NCBI RefSeq assembly: GCF_040151475.1
Contig: NZ_JBDKWG010000130.1
Coordinates: forward strand, 62,001-126,000
DNA: 64,000 nucleotides
Direction: 5' to 3'
Source: CAXBNB01 sp040151475
GTDB taxonomy: Bacteria; Bacteroidota; Bacteroidia; Cytophagales; Cyclobacteriaceae
Part shown: one piece after another, positions 26,293 through 35,403 of the stretch
How the letters are laid out: the number at the start of each line of letters is the position of its first letter
How positions within the stretch are numbered: the first letter of the stretch is position 1
Notes under the pieces: model-generated
The model's database searches: none
Seen by the model: the letters and a program-made list of their open reading frames with translations, nothing else
What the model was told of the DNA's origin: nothing
Translations under genes and position numbers: made by a program

Positions 26293-28932
26293 TTAATTGT
26301 TGTAAATCTCGTGTTCCTGATTTCCGCCTGACACTAAAAAGGCAATCAGATCAGTCAATTCCTGTTCATTCAATCTATTAATCAAACCGGGAGGCATTGG
26401 TGAAATAAGAGATTCTTCTTCCTTCTCCACCCTGCTTTTTCTGATTATTGTTCTCAGATCCGGCGAAAAAGCATTAGTGCTTATTTTCAAAGCACCTTTA
26501 TCCTCTTCAATCACCTTGCCTGTCACCACCCTTCCATCTTCCAAATGGTATGACGTATAACGATATCGGTCAGAAATAGTGGAAGATGGATTGACGATAG
26601 CCTCTGCTAAATCAGATATTGAAAACCTGGTGCCAACCTGAGTCAATTCGGGTCCGATGTTGCGGCCAACACCTTTTATACTATGACAATTGGCGCATAA
26701 TGATGCTTTAAAAAAGTTCTGTCCATTCTCAAAATTAGCTTTGGTCTTATTTTTCAAATAAGCCGATTTCACCGTTTCTACCGTCCAGTTTTGTCCGGGT
26801 CCTTTTGGCTGTTTCACTTCACTGGCAAGATTATCAGCTTCGCTCATGGCTTCACTGGCTAAAGATTCAAAATATTGGCGATCCGCTAACGGCACATTGG
26901 TCAAAGCTACTTCCTGTATAGCCCGGATAAATTGGGCGTATGAATTGCCTCCGGATTTTGTTAGCGCATCACGATACCACTTAAAATACCTTTCCCGTGA
27001 TTCCTTTGCCCATCCTTGCTTTATCACACTCAAACTTTTTGCATAACTGATGTTTTGAGGATTAGGCATATTCTTAAGCATGTTTTCAATAGCAGCACCA
27101 TATTGTTCACTTCTTTTGGAAATATTCTCTGATAAGTAAATCGCTTTCTGATCTGCAGAAGCAACAGTATCATTCTCCATTTTTTCCAATGTTGGTTCTA
27201 TAATATCAGCTACCTGAAGAAAACTTAATACTTTACACAGTTCTTTATTTACCAAATTTGAACTTATCAGATAGGAAGGCCTTAATGCCTCAACAATACG
27301 CTTTGATATTGCTTCTGGGAATTCACCCTCTGACCTGATCAATAGTAGTTGTATGCCTCTGATGTAATCGATCTTCCTCTCTTCGGAAAGAGAAGTAAAA
27401 TCAATTTCCAATAGTTTCTCAACTGCCTTTAATTTGTCTGAATCCGTACCAAGATGGGCAATAGATATAGAAAGGGCTACTGCTTTTAATGACGTTACTT
27501 TTTTGTTGATTTCATTTTTCCAAAGATCATAATCCTGATGCTCCATAGCTACTCTGGCAGCAAATCGACTAAACCTGTCGGCATGATCCAAGTTCTCAAT
27601 AATAAACCCAATTTGAGATGCATCCTTTTTAACATGTAACGCTTCGAGTTTTTTACGTAACGACCTTTCTGCCTTACCTTCTTCATTTTCAGTAAGTGTC
27701 AGGATTTCAGCAGGTCTTTTTCCTTCATAGGTCAGCTTATAAAGTGTTGATTCTAACCTACGTCCACCAGTAAGAAAATACATCGCCCCATCATCTCCTA
27801 CCAACCCATTAGTCAATGGCAATGGCACACCAGAGATAAATTCACTAAGTTCGACATTATAACTACTGCCCTTTGGTTTCAGGCTTGCAAAATACATAGT
27901 ACCATAACTCCAATCGAACAAGTAAAGGCCATTCTGGTAATAAGAAGGGAATTTGAGTCCTTCCCCGTTCATTACTCCTGTTGGCGATCCTTGTCCTATA
28001 TTAATAATTCCCGGAAGGTTGTCCGGATACTCTTGTATAAACTTACCCGTACCTGATCGCCAGCCAAATTCACTTCCACTGGTAAAGTGACAAAGGCGAA
28101 TAGGCCTATACCAGGGCATGCCCATATCGAGTTCCATATCAGAATCAAAACCAAACAATTCTCCATCCTGATTGAATGCCATATCATAAGTATTTCTCAT
28201 ACCTACATTATGGACAGTCCATTCTTCAGTGACGATATCCACTTTTGCCACCCATCCGCCTGGAGCTTTTATCTCATTTACATGGCCACTTGGATCTTTT
28301 ATAGTGGGGAGTATATTGTCTTCACCCCAAACTTTTGGTACGTGACTTTTCAAACCCTCGGGTATCAAAATGCGATTTCCCAAAACCAAATACAGAGATT
28401 TTTTATCCGGGGATAATTCAATATTATGAGGGCCATGTTCTCCAAAACTCCCCTCAAATATCCTAAGTGTATCTACTTTATCAAACTGACCATCGCCACT
28501 GGAATCGGTGATTTTATAAAACCCACTGTAAATTTTTAAATCCCTGTTTACATTGGAATTCACTAAAGCATAAAGTACATTTTTATGCCAAAGCAGTCCC
28601 TGAGCCAGACCTATGTTCATATCAAGCTTATCAACTACAATACCTTGTTTTGAACCAACATCTGTTGGTAGTGTCACTCTATAGAGGTATCCAAATTGAT
28701 CGGATGTATAAAGTCTGCCCTGATCATCTTTGGTAATACTTACCCAAGACCCCTGATCGTGCTCATTTGGCTTGTATAACTCTTCAAGTTTAAAACCTTT
28801 GGGAACTTTTACATCTTTTATGGTTATTTGCTCTTGAATTGGCCGATCAAGTTCCCGTGAACCACAAGAACTCAGTATTAGAAGAACCCATACAAGTTGT
28901 AACAATCTGATATATATATTTCTCTTTTTCAT
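26293..28932 (-). CDS. PVC-type dehydrogenase/cytochrome c lipoprotein, paralogue 2
   Basis: 879 residues, lipobox LILSSC. Same layout as the protein at 21627: propeller with PNEHDQGSWVSITKDD and DSSGDGQFDKV, HEAT-like helices, and a cytochrome c domain with CANCH at 746-750 and SPMPP (Met846). Spacing from haem motif to Met is identical in both (100 residues). The genes most likely arose by tandem duplication, with the Tat protein gene between them. A TATTTTTG element (28960-28967 on the minus strand) lies 28 nt upstream of the start and may be its promoter. Confidence 0.88.
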   Translation of the reverse strand: MKKRNIYIRLLQLVWVLLILSSCGSRELDRPIQEQITIKDVKVPKGFKLEELYKPNEHDQGSWVSITKDDQGRLYTSDQFGYLYRVTLPTDVGSKQGIVVDKLDMNIGLAQGLLWHKNVLYALVNSNVNRDLKIYSGFYKITDSSGDGQFDKVDTLRIFEGSFGEHGPHNIELSPDKKSLYLVLGNRILIPEGLKSHVPKVWGEDNILPTIKDPSGHVNEIKAPGGWVAKVDIVTEEWTVHNVGMRNTYDMAFNQDGELFGFDSDMELDMGMPWYRPIRLCHFTSGSEFGWRSGTGKFIQEYPDNLPGIINIGQGSPTGVMNGEGLKFPSYYQNGLYLFDWSYGTMYFASLKPKGSSYNVELSEFISGVPLPLTNGLVGDDGAMYFLTGGRRLESTLYKLTYEGKRPAEILTLTENEEGKAERSLRKKLEALHVKKDASQIGFIIENLDHADRFSRFAARVAMEHQDYDLWKNEINKKVTSLKAVALSISIAHLGTDSDKLKAVEKLLEIDFTSLSEERKIDYIRGIQLLLIRSEGEFPEAISKRIVEALRPSYLISSNLVNKELCKVLSFLQVADIIEPTLEKMENDTVASADQKAIYLSENISKRSEQYGAAIENMLKNMPNPQNISYAKSLSVIKQGWAKESRERYFKWYRDALTKSGGNSYAQFIRAIQEVALTNVPLADRQYFESLASEAMSEADNLASEVKQPKGPGQNWTVETVKSAYLKNKTKANFENGQNFFKASLCANCHSIKGVGRNIGPELTQVGTRFSISDLAEAIVNPSSTISDRYRYTSYHLEDGRVVTGKVIEEDKGALKISTNAFSPDLRTIIRKSRVEKEEESLISPMPPGLINRLNEQELTDLIAFLVSGGNQEHEIYNN

Positions 28933-28939
28933 AAGGTAA

Positions 28940-29143
28940 TTGAATAAAACCTATTTCTTCAAAAATAGATTTAAAGGAGACCAGCCAGAATACGCCGATG
29001 TACCATTTGAAGGTTCGAATGTGCTTAACTACTTTCAATTTACAAACACATACCTACTACAGAGACTTGACGGGGTTTTTAAAAAAGAAAATGACACTAT
29101 GATATCTTTGAAAAAACTTAGGATGCCTGGAGAAAAAATCTGA
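28940..29143 (+). CDS. Possible small or residual coding frame, unknown
   Basis: Sixty-seven open codons on the plus strand, no ATG at the front (a TTG at 28940), ending at a TGA just before the GDPD gene's stop. The translation, including GDQPEYADVPFEGSNVLNYF and LDGVFKKENDTMISLKK, has a natural-looking composition for this genome. It could be the 3' end of a lost gene or chance. It overlaps the region needed for the promoter of the dehydrogenase at 28932, which argues against an expressed gene. Confidence 0.2.
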   Translation: MNKTYFFKNRFKGDQPEYADVPFEGSNVLNYFQFTNTYLLQRLDGVFKKENDTMISLKKLRMPGEKI

Positions 29144-29146
29144 CAA

Positions 29147-29932
29147 CTAATTATTTGCTATTCTCCGTTTTTCCATCGCTTTGTCCGGGCGGTTAGTGAT
29201 TAACCCATCAAGTCCTACATCAATTAATTGCTGCATGTCTTTTTCATTATCTACGGTCCATTTCCAAACCTCAACTTCTCGCTCATGAGCAAAATCAAGA
29301 AACTCCTTTGTAACAACCGTTTTACCTCCCACTCCAATGGCATTTAAATTTAAAACATTGGCGTAATCTATGGTTGTGTTGTCTGCATCGCTTATCAAGT
29401 ACAGTGTCGGGATATTTTTATCGAGTTGTCTAATCTTGGCTAACACCGGATAGTAAAAAGAAAATATGATCACCTGGTCATTCATTTCGAGATCATTCAC
29501 AACTTTCATAACCGATTTCTCTACTCCATAAACTTTAATTTCTATACAAACCTTAATTTTTCCTTTAGCCAATTCAAGCGCTTCCCTCAAAGTTGGAATT
29601 TTTTCATCTTTATATTCATCACCAAATTTCTTACTGTTTCCCACTTTGACTGTAGATATGTCCTTGTAAGTCATTTCGGCTATTTTTCCTTTGCTATCAT
29701 TGGAACTGGTCCGATCTACTGATGAGTCATGAATCACCACCACAGAGTCATCTTTGGTTTTATGTACATCCAATTCGAAATAATCAGCTTTGCAATCGAT
29801 TGCCTTTTGAAAAGCAATGAGCGTATTTTCAGGAGCTATTTCAGAAAAGCCCCTATGTGCAATTATTTTAGTTTGAGCCTTTGTTAATAAGGAACTTGAA
29901 ACGAGCATGACCACTACAATTAATCTATTCAT
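29147..29932 (-). CDS. Secreted glycerophosphodiester phosphodiesterase (GDPD family)
   Basis: 261 residues with a signal peptide (cleavage after TKAQ at ~20). All GDPD catalytic elements are present: HRG at 26-28, Glu35-Asn-Thr, metal pair Glu53 and Asp55 in FELDVHK, and His68-Asp in VIHDS. The C-terminus has VWKWTVDNE and GLDGLITNRP, as usual. It hydrolyses glycerophosphodiesters to sn-glycerol-3-phosphate and an alcohol in the periplasm, or a related phosphodiester. Its neighbour is a GH92 enzyme with an altered catalytic acid motif, so action on a phosphodiester-linked sugar deserves thought. Confidence 0.93.
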   Translation of the reverse strand: MNRLIVVVMLVSSSLLTKAQTKIIAHRGFSEIAPENTLIAFQKAIDCKADYFELDVHKTKDDSVVVIHDSSVDRTSSNDSKGKIAEMTYKDISTVKVGNSKKFGDEYKDEKIPTLREALELAKGKIKVCIEIKVYGVEKSVMKVVNDLEMNDQVIIFSFYYPVLAKIRQLDKNIPTLYLISDADNTTIDYANVLNLNAIGVGGKTVVTKEFLDFAHEREVEVWKWTVDNEKDMQQLIDVGLDGLITNRPDKAMEKRRIANN

Positions 29933-30031
29933 TATTTAAACTAAGTTAATAGTAAGATTCTTAAAATTCTTACTTGTTTACCATCAAGGTTTTGAGAACA
30001 TTTTTACATAGGATTTTTACCAAAAAATGGC

Positions 30032-32392
30032 TCACTGGGAACCAGGCTTATCTGTCATGTCCAGTGTAAGCACCCCTCCTTTAGTCAAGTCCCTGTGATT
30101 AATTTCAGGTGTGCTGAGTTCGGAATTATTCCATTGGGCACTTTGAATGTATCTGTTTTCCAGACTATTTTTTGGAGCAATAATTTCGATCTTATCACCA
30201 GTGTAATATTCCTTGTTTAAGTGAATAGTTATCTTATTAAAAATAGGACTCCCCAAATCAATTTTAGGTTCTATATCTGCACCAGACCTCATTTCAAACA
30301 ACCCTATTTTCATCAACACTGACAGTGACCCCATCAATCCCTGATCTTCATCTCCACTGAATCCAAACTTAGGAGACAAATCTCCAAATACTTTGTCCAC
30401 AACTTCCCTAGACCAATACTGAGTTAACCAGGGTTTTCCAATGTGATTGAAAACAAATGCTGTTTCAATGGATGGTTGATTGCCATAGTTGATCGGAATT
30501 CTTTTGTTTTGCTCATCCAACTCTTTTGCATGTGATTTTCCTGAGGTAAACTCCATTTTAGCGGCCGTTTCGAAAGAAGTATTCAGCTTTTCTGCTGCTG
30601 CATCATTCCCTCCCATCATTTCAGCCAGACCTTTAAGATCTTGAGGTACATACCAGGTAGATTGAGATGCATTTGACTCTACGAACCCACCTTCGTATTC
30701 ATAAGGATCGTAGGGTTCTCTCCAGCTACCATCCTGTTCTTTAGGACGCATCCATTTGGTTTCAGGATCAAAAATATTTTTCCAATTGTTAGACCGGGTC
30801 ATAAAAAGTTTATAATCATCTTCTTTGCCTAATGATTTTGCCATTTGTGCCAGACACCAATCCTGATAAGCATATTCGAGCGCTTGTCCTGCACCGTCCT
30901 GATGACCTCCCCACTTTTTGCTATCCATTGGAAAAGGGATATATCCTCTGTCTATGTAATATTCTAAACCACCACCCTTAATAGTGTTATGCTCATACCC
31001 TGCTCTCCCCATTGTACCTCCTGGCATGTGATTTTTCCTCATTCCTTCATAGGCCTTTTCCACATCGAAATTGCGAATGCCTTTCATATAAGTGCCCACA
31101 ATAAACGGTGTGGATGAAGCTCCAGTCATCACATGAGTATAATTACCACCTGAAGGGCCTCTTGGTATGAATCCGCCATCATCGTACATCAGTAGCATAG
31201 AATTGACAAACTGTTCGGCTATTTCCGGATACACCAAATCCCACAATGTAGTAATAGTCCATTGCGCACCCCAAAATGAATCTGAATTGAAATGGTTAAA
31301 CTTAGGCTTTCCCCTTTCATCCAAAGGAATCTGTCCGGTTCGTGGACTGTCACCTGTCATATCACAATATTGACCATTTGCATCACTAATAATTCTTCTG
31401 CCTTGTAGTGCTTTCCAAAGATCAGTGTAAAAACGCCGTTGTTGCTGCTCGTCATTTCCTTCAATCTCAATTCGACTTAACTGACTATTCCACTCTTGCT
31501 TTGAGTCTTTTACTACCTTATCGAAATCCCAATGATCCAATTCAGCCTTGATGTTGAGCTTTGCCTGCTCTGTACCCACATAAGAGATTCCTACTTTCAT
31601 AAGTACAGTTTTTTGGGTATCATCTAAAGTCAGGTACACGCCTCCTTTTGTTCCATCAAACTCAGTAACTTCACCTGAAAGCTTACCATCCTTCCATGCA
31701 TGCATAGCAGAAAACGGTTTTTCAAGTTCGATATGAAAATAAACATAAGTGTCCTTTGGCCTGCGGTGAGTTTTAGTCATCAAGGCGTAACCGTTGATTT
31801 CCTTATCTGAAACTTTTTCTGCATGCCCATATTTAGTCGGCGATGGCCCCAGAACAGTACCTAAATCAAGCAAAATTGAATTTTGATTTGGCTTTTCAAA
31901 AGTATATCTATGAAATCCAACTCTGGTAGTAGAAGTTAGTTCAGCGTTTATCCCATAGCTTTTCAATTTAACCTGATGATAACCGGGGAAAACGGTTTCT
32001 TGATCATGTGAATACAGAGAGCCATAAACATCCGGACCTTTATGTCCTTTAAAATCACCTGTAGTTGGCATCACTGGTACACCTGACAACTGCCACGCAT
32101 GTATATGACTGAAGAATTTGATGGTATCTTCCTGATATCTATACCCTGAATTCCAAGCTCCATCTATCTTCATATCCGGGCTTAAGTTGACCATACCAAA
32201 GGGACGAGAGGCTGAAGAGAAGAAAAACCATCTGGAATTTTCTGTGTCCAGAAACGGATAAACCATATCTACAGGTTTTATATGACTTGCTACTACTGGT
32301 GGGGTTGTCTCTTTTTGCTGACAAGCAAAAATAAAAACTGACCAGACAAGGGTCAGTGTTAAAATTTGATAAACTTTTCTTTTTATGTTCAT
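30032..32392 (-). CDS. GH92 family lipoprotein with Gln at the usual catalytic-acid position
   Basis: About 786 residues from the ATG at 32392 (lipobox VFIFAC); a longer frame to 32446 adds residues ahead of the signal peptide and is unlikely. It is a GH92 alpha-mannosidase-type enzyme: N-terminal beta-sandwich and C-terminal (alpha/alpha)6 barrel with GGGLEYYIDRGYIP, GDEDQGLMGS and KIGLFEM. GH92 enzymes are calcium-dependent exo-acting inverting enzymes. The canonical GNEP motif, whose Glu is the general acid, reads GNQP here (Gln639), while the base region keeps Asp681/Asp683. The same Glu-to-Gln change is known in a GH92 member that acts on mannose-1-phospho-6-mannose. A GDPD gene lies 99 nt downstream. 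Confidence 0.88.
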   Translation of the reverse strand: MNIKRKVYQILTLTLVWSVFIFACQQKETTPPVVASHIKPVDMVYPFLDTENSRWFFFSSASRPFGMVNLSPDMKIDGAWNSGYRYQEDTIKFFSHIHAWQLSGVPVMPTTGDFKGHKGPDVYGSLYSHDQETVFPGYHQVKLKSYGINAELTSTTRVGFHRYTFEKPNQNSILLDLGTVLGPSPTKYGHAEKVSDKEINGYALMTKTHRRPKDTYVYFHIELEKPFSAMHAWKDGKLSGEVTEFDGTKGGVYLTLDDTQKTVLMKVGISYVGTEQAKLNIKAELDHWDFDKVVKDSKQEWNSQLSRIEIEGNDEQQQRRFYTDLWKALQGRRIISDANGQYCDMTGDSPRTGQIPLDERGKPKFNHFNSDSFWGAQWTITTLWDLVYPEIAEQFVNSMLLMYDDGGFIPRGPSGGNYTHVMTGASSTPFIVGTYMKGIRNFDVEKAYEGMRKNHMPGGTMGRAGYEHNTIKGGGLEYYIDRGYIPFPMDSKKWGGHQDGAGQALEYAYQDWCLAQMAKSLGKEDDYKLFMTRSNNWKNIFDPETKWMRPKEQDGSWREPYDPYEYEGGFVESNASQSTWYVPQDLKGLAEMMGGNDAAAEKLNTSFETAAKMEFTSGKSHAKELDEQNKRIPINYGNQPSIETAFVFNHIGKPWLTQYWSREVVDKVFGDLSPKFGFSGDEDQGLMGSLSVLMKIGLFEMRSGADIEPKIDLGSPIFNKITIHLNKEYYTGDKIEIIAPKNSLENRYIQSAQWNNSELSTPEINHRDLTKGGVLTLDMTDKPGSQ

Positions 32393-32480
32393 AAATAGTA
32401 ATTTGATTAAGTTCAACCTGACCCTTCCTAAGCAGGCCAAAAACACACGGAATTGATCAATTGCAGTAAATACGATGGAA

Positions 32481-33320
32481 TTATTGAGACAATACTTTTA
32501 TGCAACCTTTCACATATCCTACAGATTCTGACAGGCCTGGTAAAGGATCATCAGCATCTTTTTCGTATTCTATACCTGCCACTCCTGTGTAACCCTTGTT
32601 CAATAACATTTCCAAAAAACCGGGAATATCAATAACTCCACGGCCAATTTCTACTGTTTTACCATCAGGAGTTGCACTATTAACATCTTTGAGGTGGATA
32701 TCAAATAACCTTGAAAAATACGCTTTACCCGCTTCAATGGGATCAACACCAATTCTCTGCGTGTGTCCAATATCCATGCATAATCCAAATCTGGGATCAA
32801 GGTCTTTAATCTTCTCAAAAACACTTTCAGGACTTGGGTACTGTTCGTCTCCCGGCCCATGGTTGTGTATGGCTACTTTTATATTATACTCTTTGATTTT
32901 ATCATTTGTATAACTCAGTAAATCATGCTGTGGAACACCAACTATCACAGAGATGCCTGCATTTATAGCGTATTCAAAAGCCTGATCAACATCTTCCTTT
33001 GTTTTCATATAGATCACGCCTGCTCCATAAAGATTCACACCTGTTTTTTTCGCATTAATGGCACTGCTTTTCAATTCTTCTGTGGATGCATCCATTGCCA
33101 GGTGCATACTTTTGAAACAGATATAATCCAACCCTACTCTTTTGGTCATTTCCAAGGCTTGGGTTTGGCTGAATTTCCGAAGGCTATAAGATGCCAACCC
33201 CAACTTTAGTTCGTTCTTTTTCTTTAAAACACCAGCCCCGGTATTACTTAAAGGAACAAGTGCTGTAGCCAAAGTTAGTCCTGATAACTTGACAAAATCT
33301 CTTCTGCTTTTTTGTTTCAT
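32481..33320 (-). CDS. Tat-exported sugar phosphate isomerase/epimerase (TIM barrel)
   Basis: 279 residues with a twin-arginine signal (SRRDFVKLSG at 5-14). Ligand positions look intact: His/Glu region AIHNHGPGD, MDIGHTQ with Asp and His, FDIHLKD, and Glu in GIEYEKDADDP. Metal-dependent isomerase/epimerase fold, probably periplasmic. It follows susD after a strong terminator, so it likely starts its own transcript and may run into the GH92 gene 88 nt on. A 16-nt sequence ahead of its start is shared with the PVC-type gene at 6218. Confidence 0.88.
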   Translation of the reverse strand: MKQKSRRDFVKLSGLTLATALVPLSNTGAGVLKKKNELKLGLASYSLRKFSQTQALEMTKRVGLDYICFKSMHLAMDASTEELKSSAINAKKTGVNLYGAGVIYMKTKEDVDQAFEYAINAGISVIVGVPQHDLLSYTNDKIKEYNIKVAIHNHGPGDEQYPSPESVFEKIKDLDPRFGLCMDIGHTQRIGVDPIEAGKAYFSRLFDIHLKDVNSATPDGKTVEIGRGVIDIPGFLEMLLNKGYTGVAGIEYEKDADDPLPGLSESVGYVKGCIKVLSQ

Positions 33321-33460
33321 CTGTGATTTGTATTTGTAGATTATGAAGTTACTATTTCCTCAATATAATACCTCATTCCTCCAAAAATAAATGATAAATC
33401 AAAATATCTCTAATACTATTAAAACTTGAAATCATCATTTTTAAACATAAACCCTGAAGA

Positions 33461-33495
33461 AAAAAATGGAGGGCTATAGCCCTCCATTCTTAAAA
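33461..33495 (-). terminator. Intrinsic terminator of the susCD operon
   Basis: A perfect 24-nt palindrome, AATGGAGGGCTA/TAGCCCTCCATT (33465-33488), read on the minus strand after susD and followed by TTTTTTCTTC. Strong terminator. Confidence 0.9.
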
Positions 33496-33573
33496 CCAAA
33501 ACAATTATTATCTCATAGATGCCTGCCTTGCTTTCTAAACTTCAAGACAAATAAATTACATCCGGTTTGTTTT

Positions 33574-35370
33574 CTAGTAGTTAAGATTCTGAGAAAGATC
33601 ATTAGAAGCCAAATCTCTTTCTTGTTGAGGTATTGGCCGTACCATATGGTATGCAGCTATTTCGCTATCAGCTGTCCATGGATTCATCGTTTTTGCTCTG
33701 TCTATCAACTTTTCAGTTCTTTTCAGATCATACCATCTTACATATTCACCCATCAATTCCCTGGCTCTTTCGTCCAAGATCATGTCAATGTCTATTGTAC
33801 CTGCTGTTGCTCTATAGGATACAGTTGCCATAGAGGAAACATCGGCTGGATTTGCTGCCTGCAACGGAGTAGCTCCGGCATTTGCTCCTAGTGCTCTGTC
33901 AACAACTCTATTGTAATATACCTCTGCTCCTCCCAAGTCTCCACCTGTAGCACCTTTAACAATTGCTTCAGCAGCAATCAGGTAAGCTTCTGCTGAACGG
34001 AACAATGCGTAATCAAAAGTACCAAAACCATCACCATAAGGGATATTTGGCTCAAAGAATTTCCACATCAAAGGTTGCATGTTGTTTCCATGATAAGCTG
34101 AGCTTGTTATGGTTTGATATTCATCAGTGTTGATCACTGCATATGGCAAATCTCCTCCTACATCTATTCCTCTCTCAGCTGGTGTAGTGGCTGGATTGTC
34201 CCATGGTCTGAATTCAACTACAACATCGCCTGCTGTGATATCAAATTCAGCACCATTGCCAGGATCAAAATCAGGCACATCTATTAAAGCGTAAATCTTT
34301 CCTAAAAAATTATGATTGTATCTGGTATCAATATCAGTATCGTACATCCTGTATATAGATGGCGTGGCAATAAATTTACCCAAATACCTATTATAGAAAG
34401 AAGATCTGGCTACTTCACCTGGTACAGCTACACTTCCTCCAAATGCATGATGATAGTCATTGCCTTCCGGTGAAGTGACAATGTTTTCACTAAATTGTAT
34501 AGCAAACACAATTTCATCGTTTTGATCGTTTTGTGTTGCTGGAGAATTAGTCTCCAAAAGAGGATTCTCGTTACGTGCTGGAAATAAATCAGTATAATTG
34601 GTAGCCAATGGATACGCTGCAATTACTTTATCTGCATAATCCAATGCCATGTCAAAATCAGCATTGCTACCACCCAATGAATTATTGTAGTTCCAGCCTC
34701 TTGTCAAGTAAACACGTGCCAATAAAAACTGAGCTGTTCCCTTAGTCACACGACCATAATCTGTTGCGGTAACAGGCAATGTCGCTTCAGCTTCTGTCAA
34801 GTCACTAATGATCTGAGTGTAAACATCTGCTGCTGGTACTCTGATTACCTCTTTGTTACCACTGGTCGTTTCTTCCAAAGGCATTGGAATATCTCCCCAT
34901 TGCTGCACTGCATAGAATAAAGCCAATGCCCTAAGCACTTTTGCTTCAGCTATCCTATCCTCTTTCAAACCCTCGTCCATACCTACAACTCCTTCTGCCC
35001 TACTTACTACAGTATTTGTACGGTTGATCTCTTGATATAGGTGAGTCCATAAAGTAGCAACTTCTCCTGTTGTAGCACTCAAATTAGCATTATACTCATT
35101 AAATCCACTACCGAGTGTTGTGGTTGCCTTGTTCCAATCTCCCTGACTGAATATATCGGTTCCCTGCAGTACCAACTCCCTATCTTTAATAATTTGTCTA
35201 AATAAAGGGTACGTAGCTCTAACCAAATCTTCAAACCCCTCCGGAGTTACATAGTAATTCTCTGCTGTTTGCAATGAAACAGCTTCCTCGTCTAAAAAAT
35301 CACTGCACCCTACCGATGAAAGCATCAATACAGCGGTGGCAAATACCTGCCATTTTTTATATATCTTCAT
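33574..35370 (-). CDS. SusD/RagB family glycan-binding lipoprotein
   Basis: 598 residues with lipobox LSSVGC followed by SDFLDEEAVS, the usual SusD start. The mature protein is mostly helical with TPR-like SusD parts, including EIVFAIQFSEN and MILDERARELMGEYVRWYDLKR, a hallmark of the C-terminal region. It sits on the cell surface and binds the glycan for import by SusC. 33 nt behind susC, same operon. The ligand is not predictable from sequence; adjacent GH92 suggests a mannose-containing glycan. Confidence 0.95.
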   Translation of the reverse strand: MKIYKKWQVFATAVLMLSSVGCSDFLDEEAVSLQTAENYYVTPEGFEDLVRATYPLFRQIIKDRELVLQGTDIFSQGDWNKATTTLGSGFNEYNANLSATTGEVATLWTHLYQEINRTNTVVSRAEGVVGMDEGLKEDRIAEAKVLRALALFYAVQQWGDIPMPLEETTSGNKEVIRVPAADVYTQIISDLTEAEATLPVTATDYGRVTKGTAQFLLARVYLTRGWNYNNSLGGSNADFDMALDYADKVIAAYPLATNYTDLFPARNENPLLETNSPATQNDQNDEIVFAIQFSENIVTSPEGNDYHHAFGGSVAVPGEVARSSFYNRYLGKFIATPSIYRMYDTDIDTRYNHNFLGKIYALIDVPDFDPGNGAEFDITAGDVVVEFRPWDNPATTPAERGIDVGGDLPYAVINTDEYQTITSSAYHGNNMQPLMWKFFEPNIPYGDGFGTFDYALFRSAEAYLIAAEAIVKGATGGDLGGAEVYYNRVVDRALGANAGATPLQAANPADVSSMATVSYRATAGTIDIDMILDERARELMGEYVRWYDLKRTEKLIDRAKTMNPWTADSEIAAYHMVRPIPQQERDLASNDLSQNLNY

Positions 35371-35403
35371 TTTTTAAAAAATTTTTCGTGAAAGAAATAA
35401 ACC

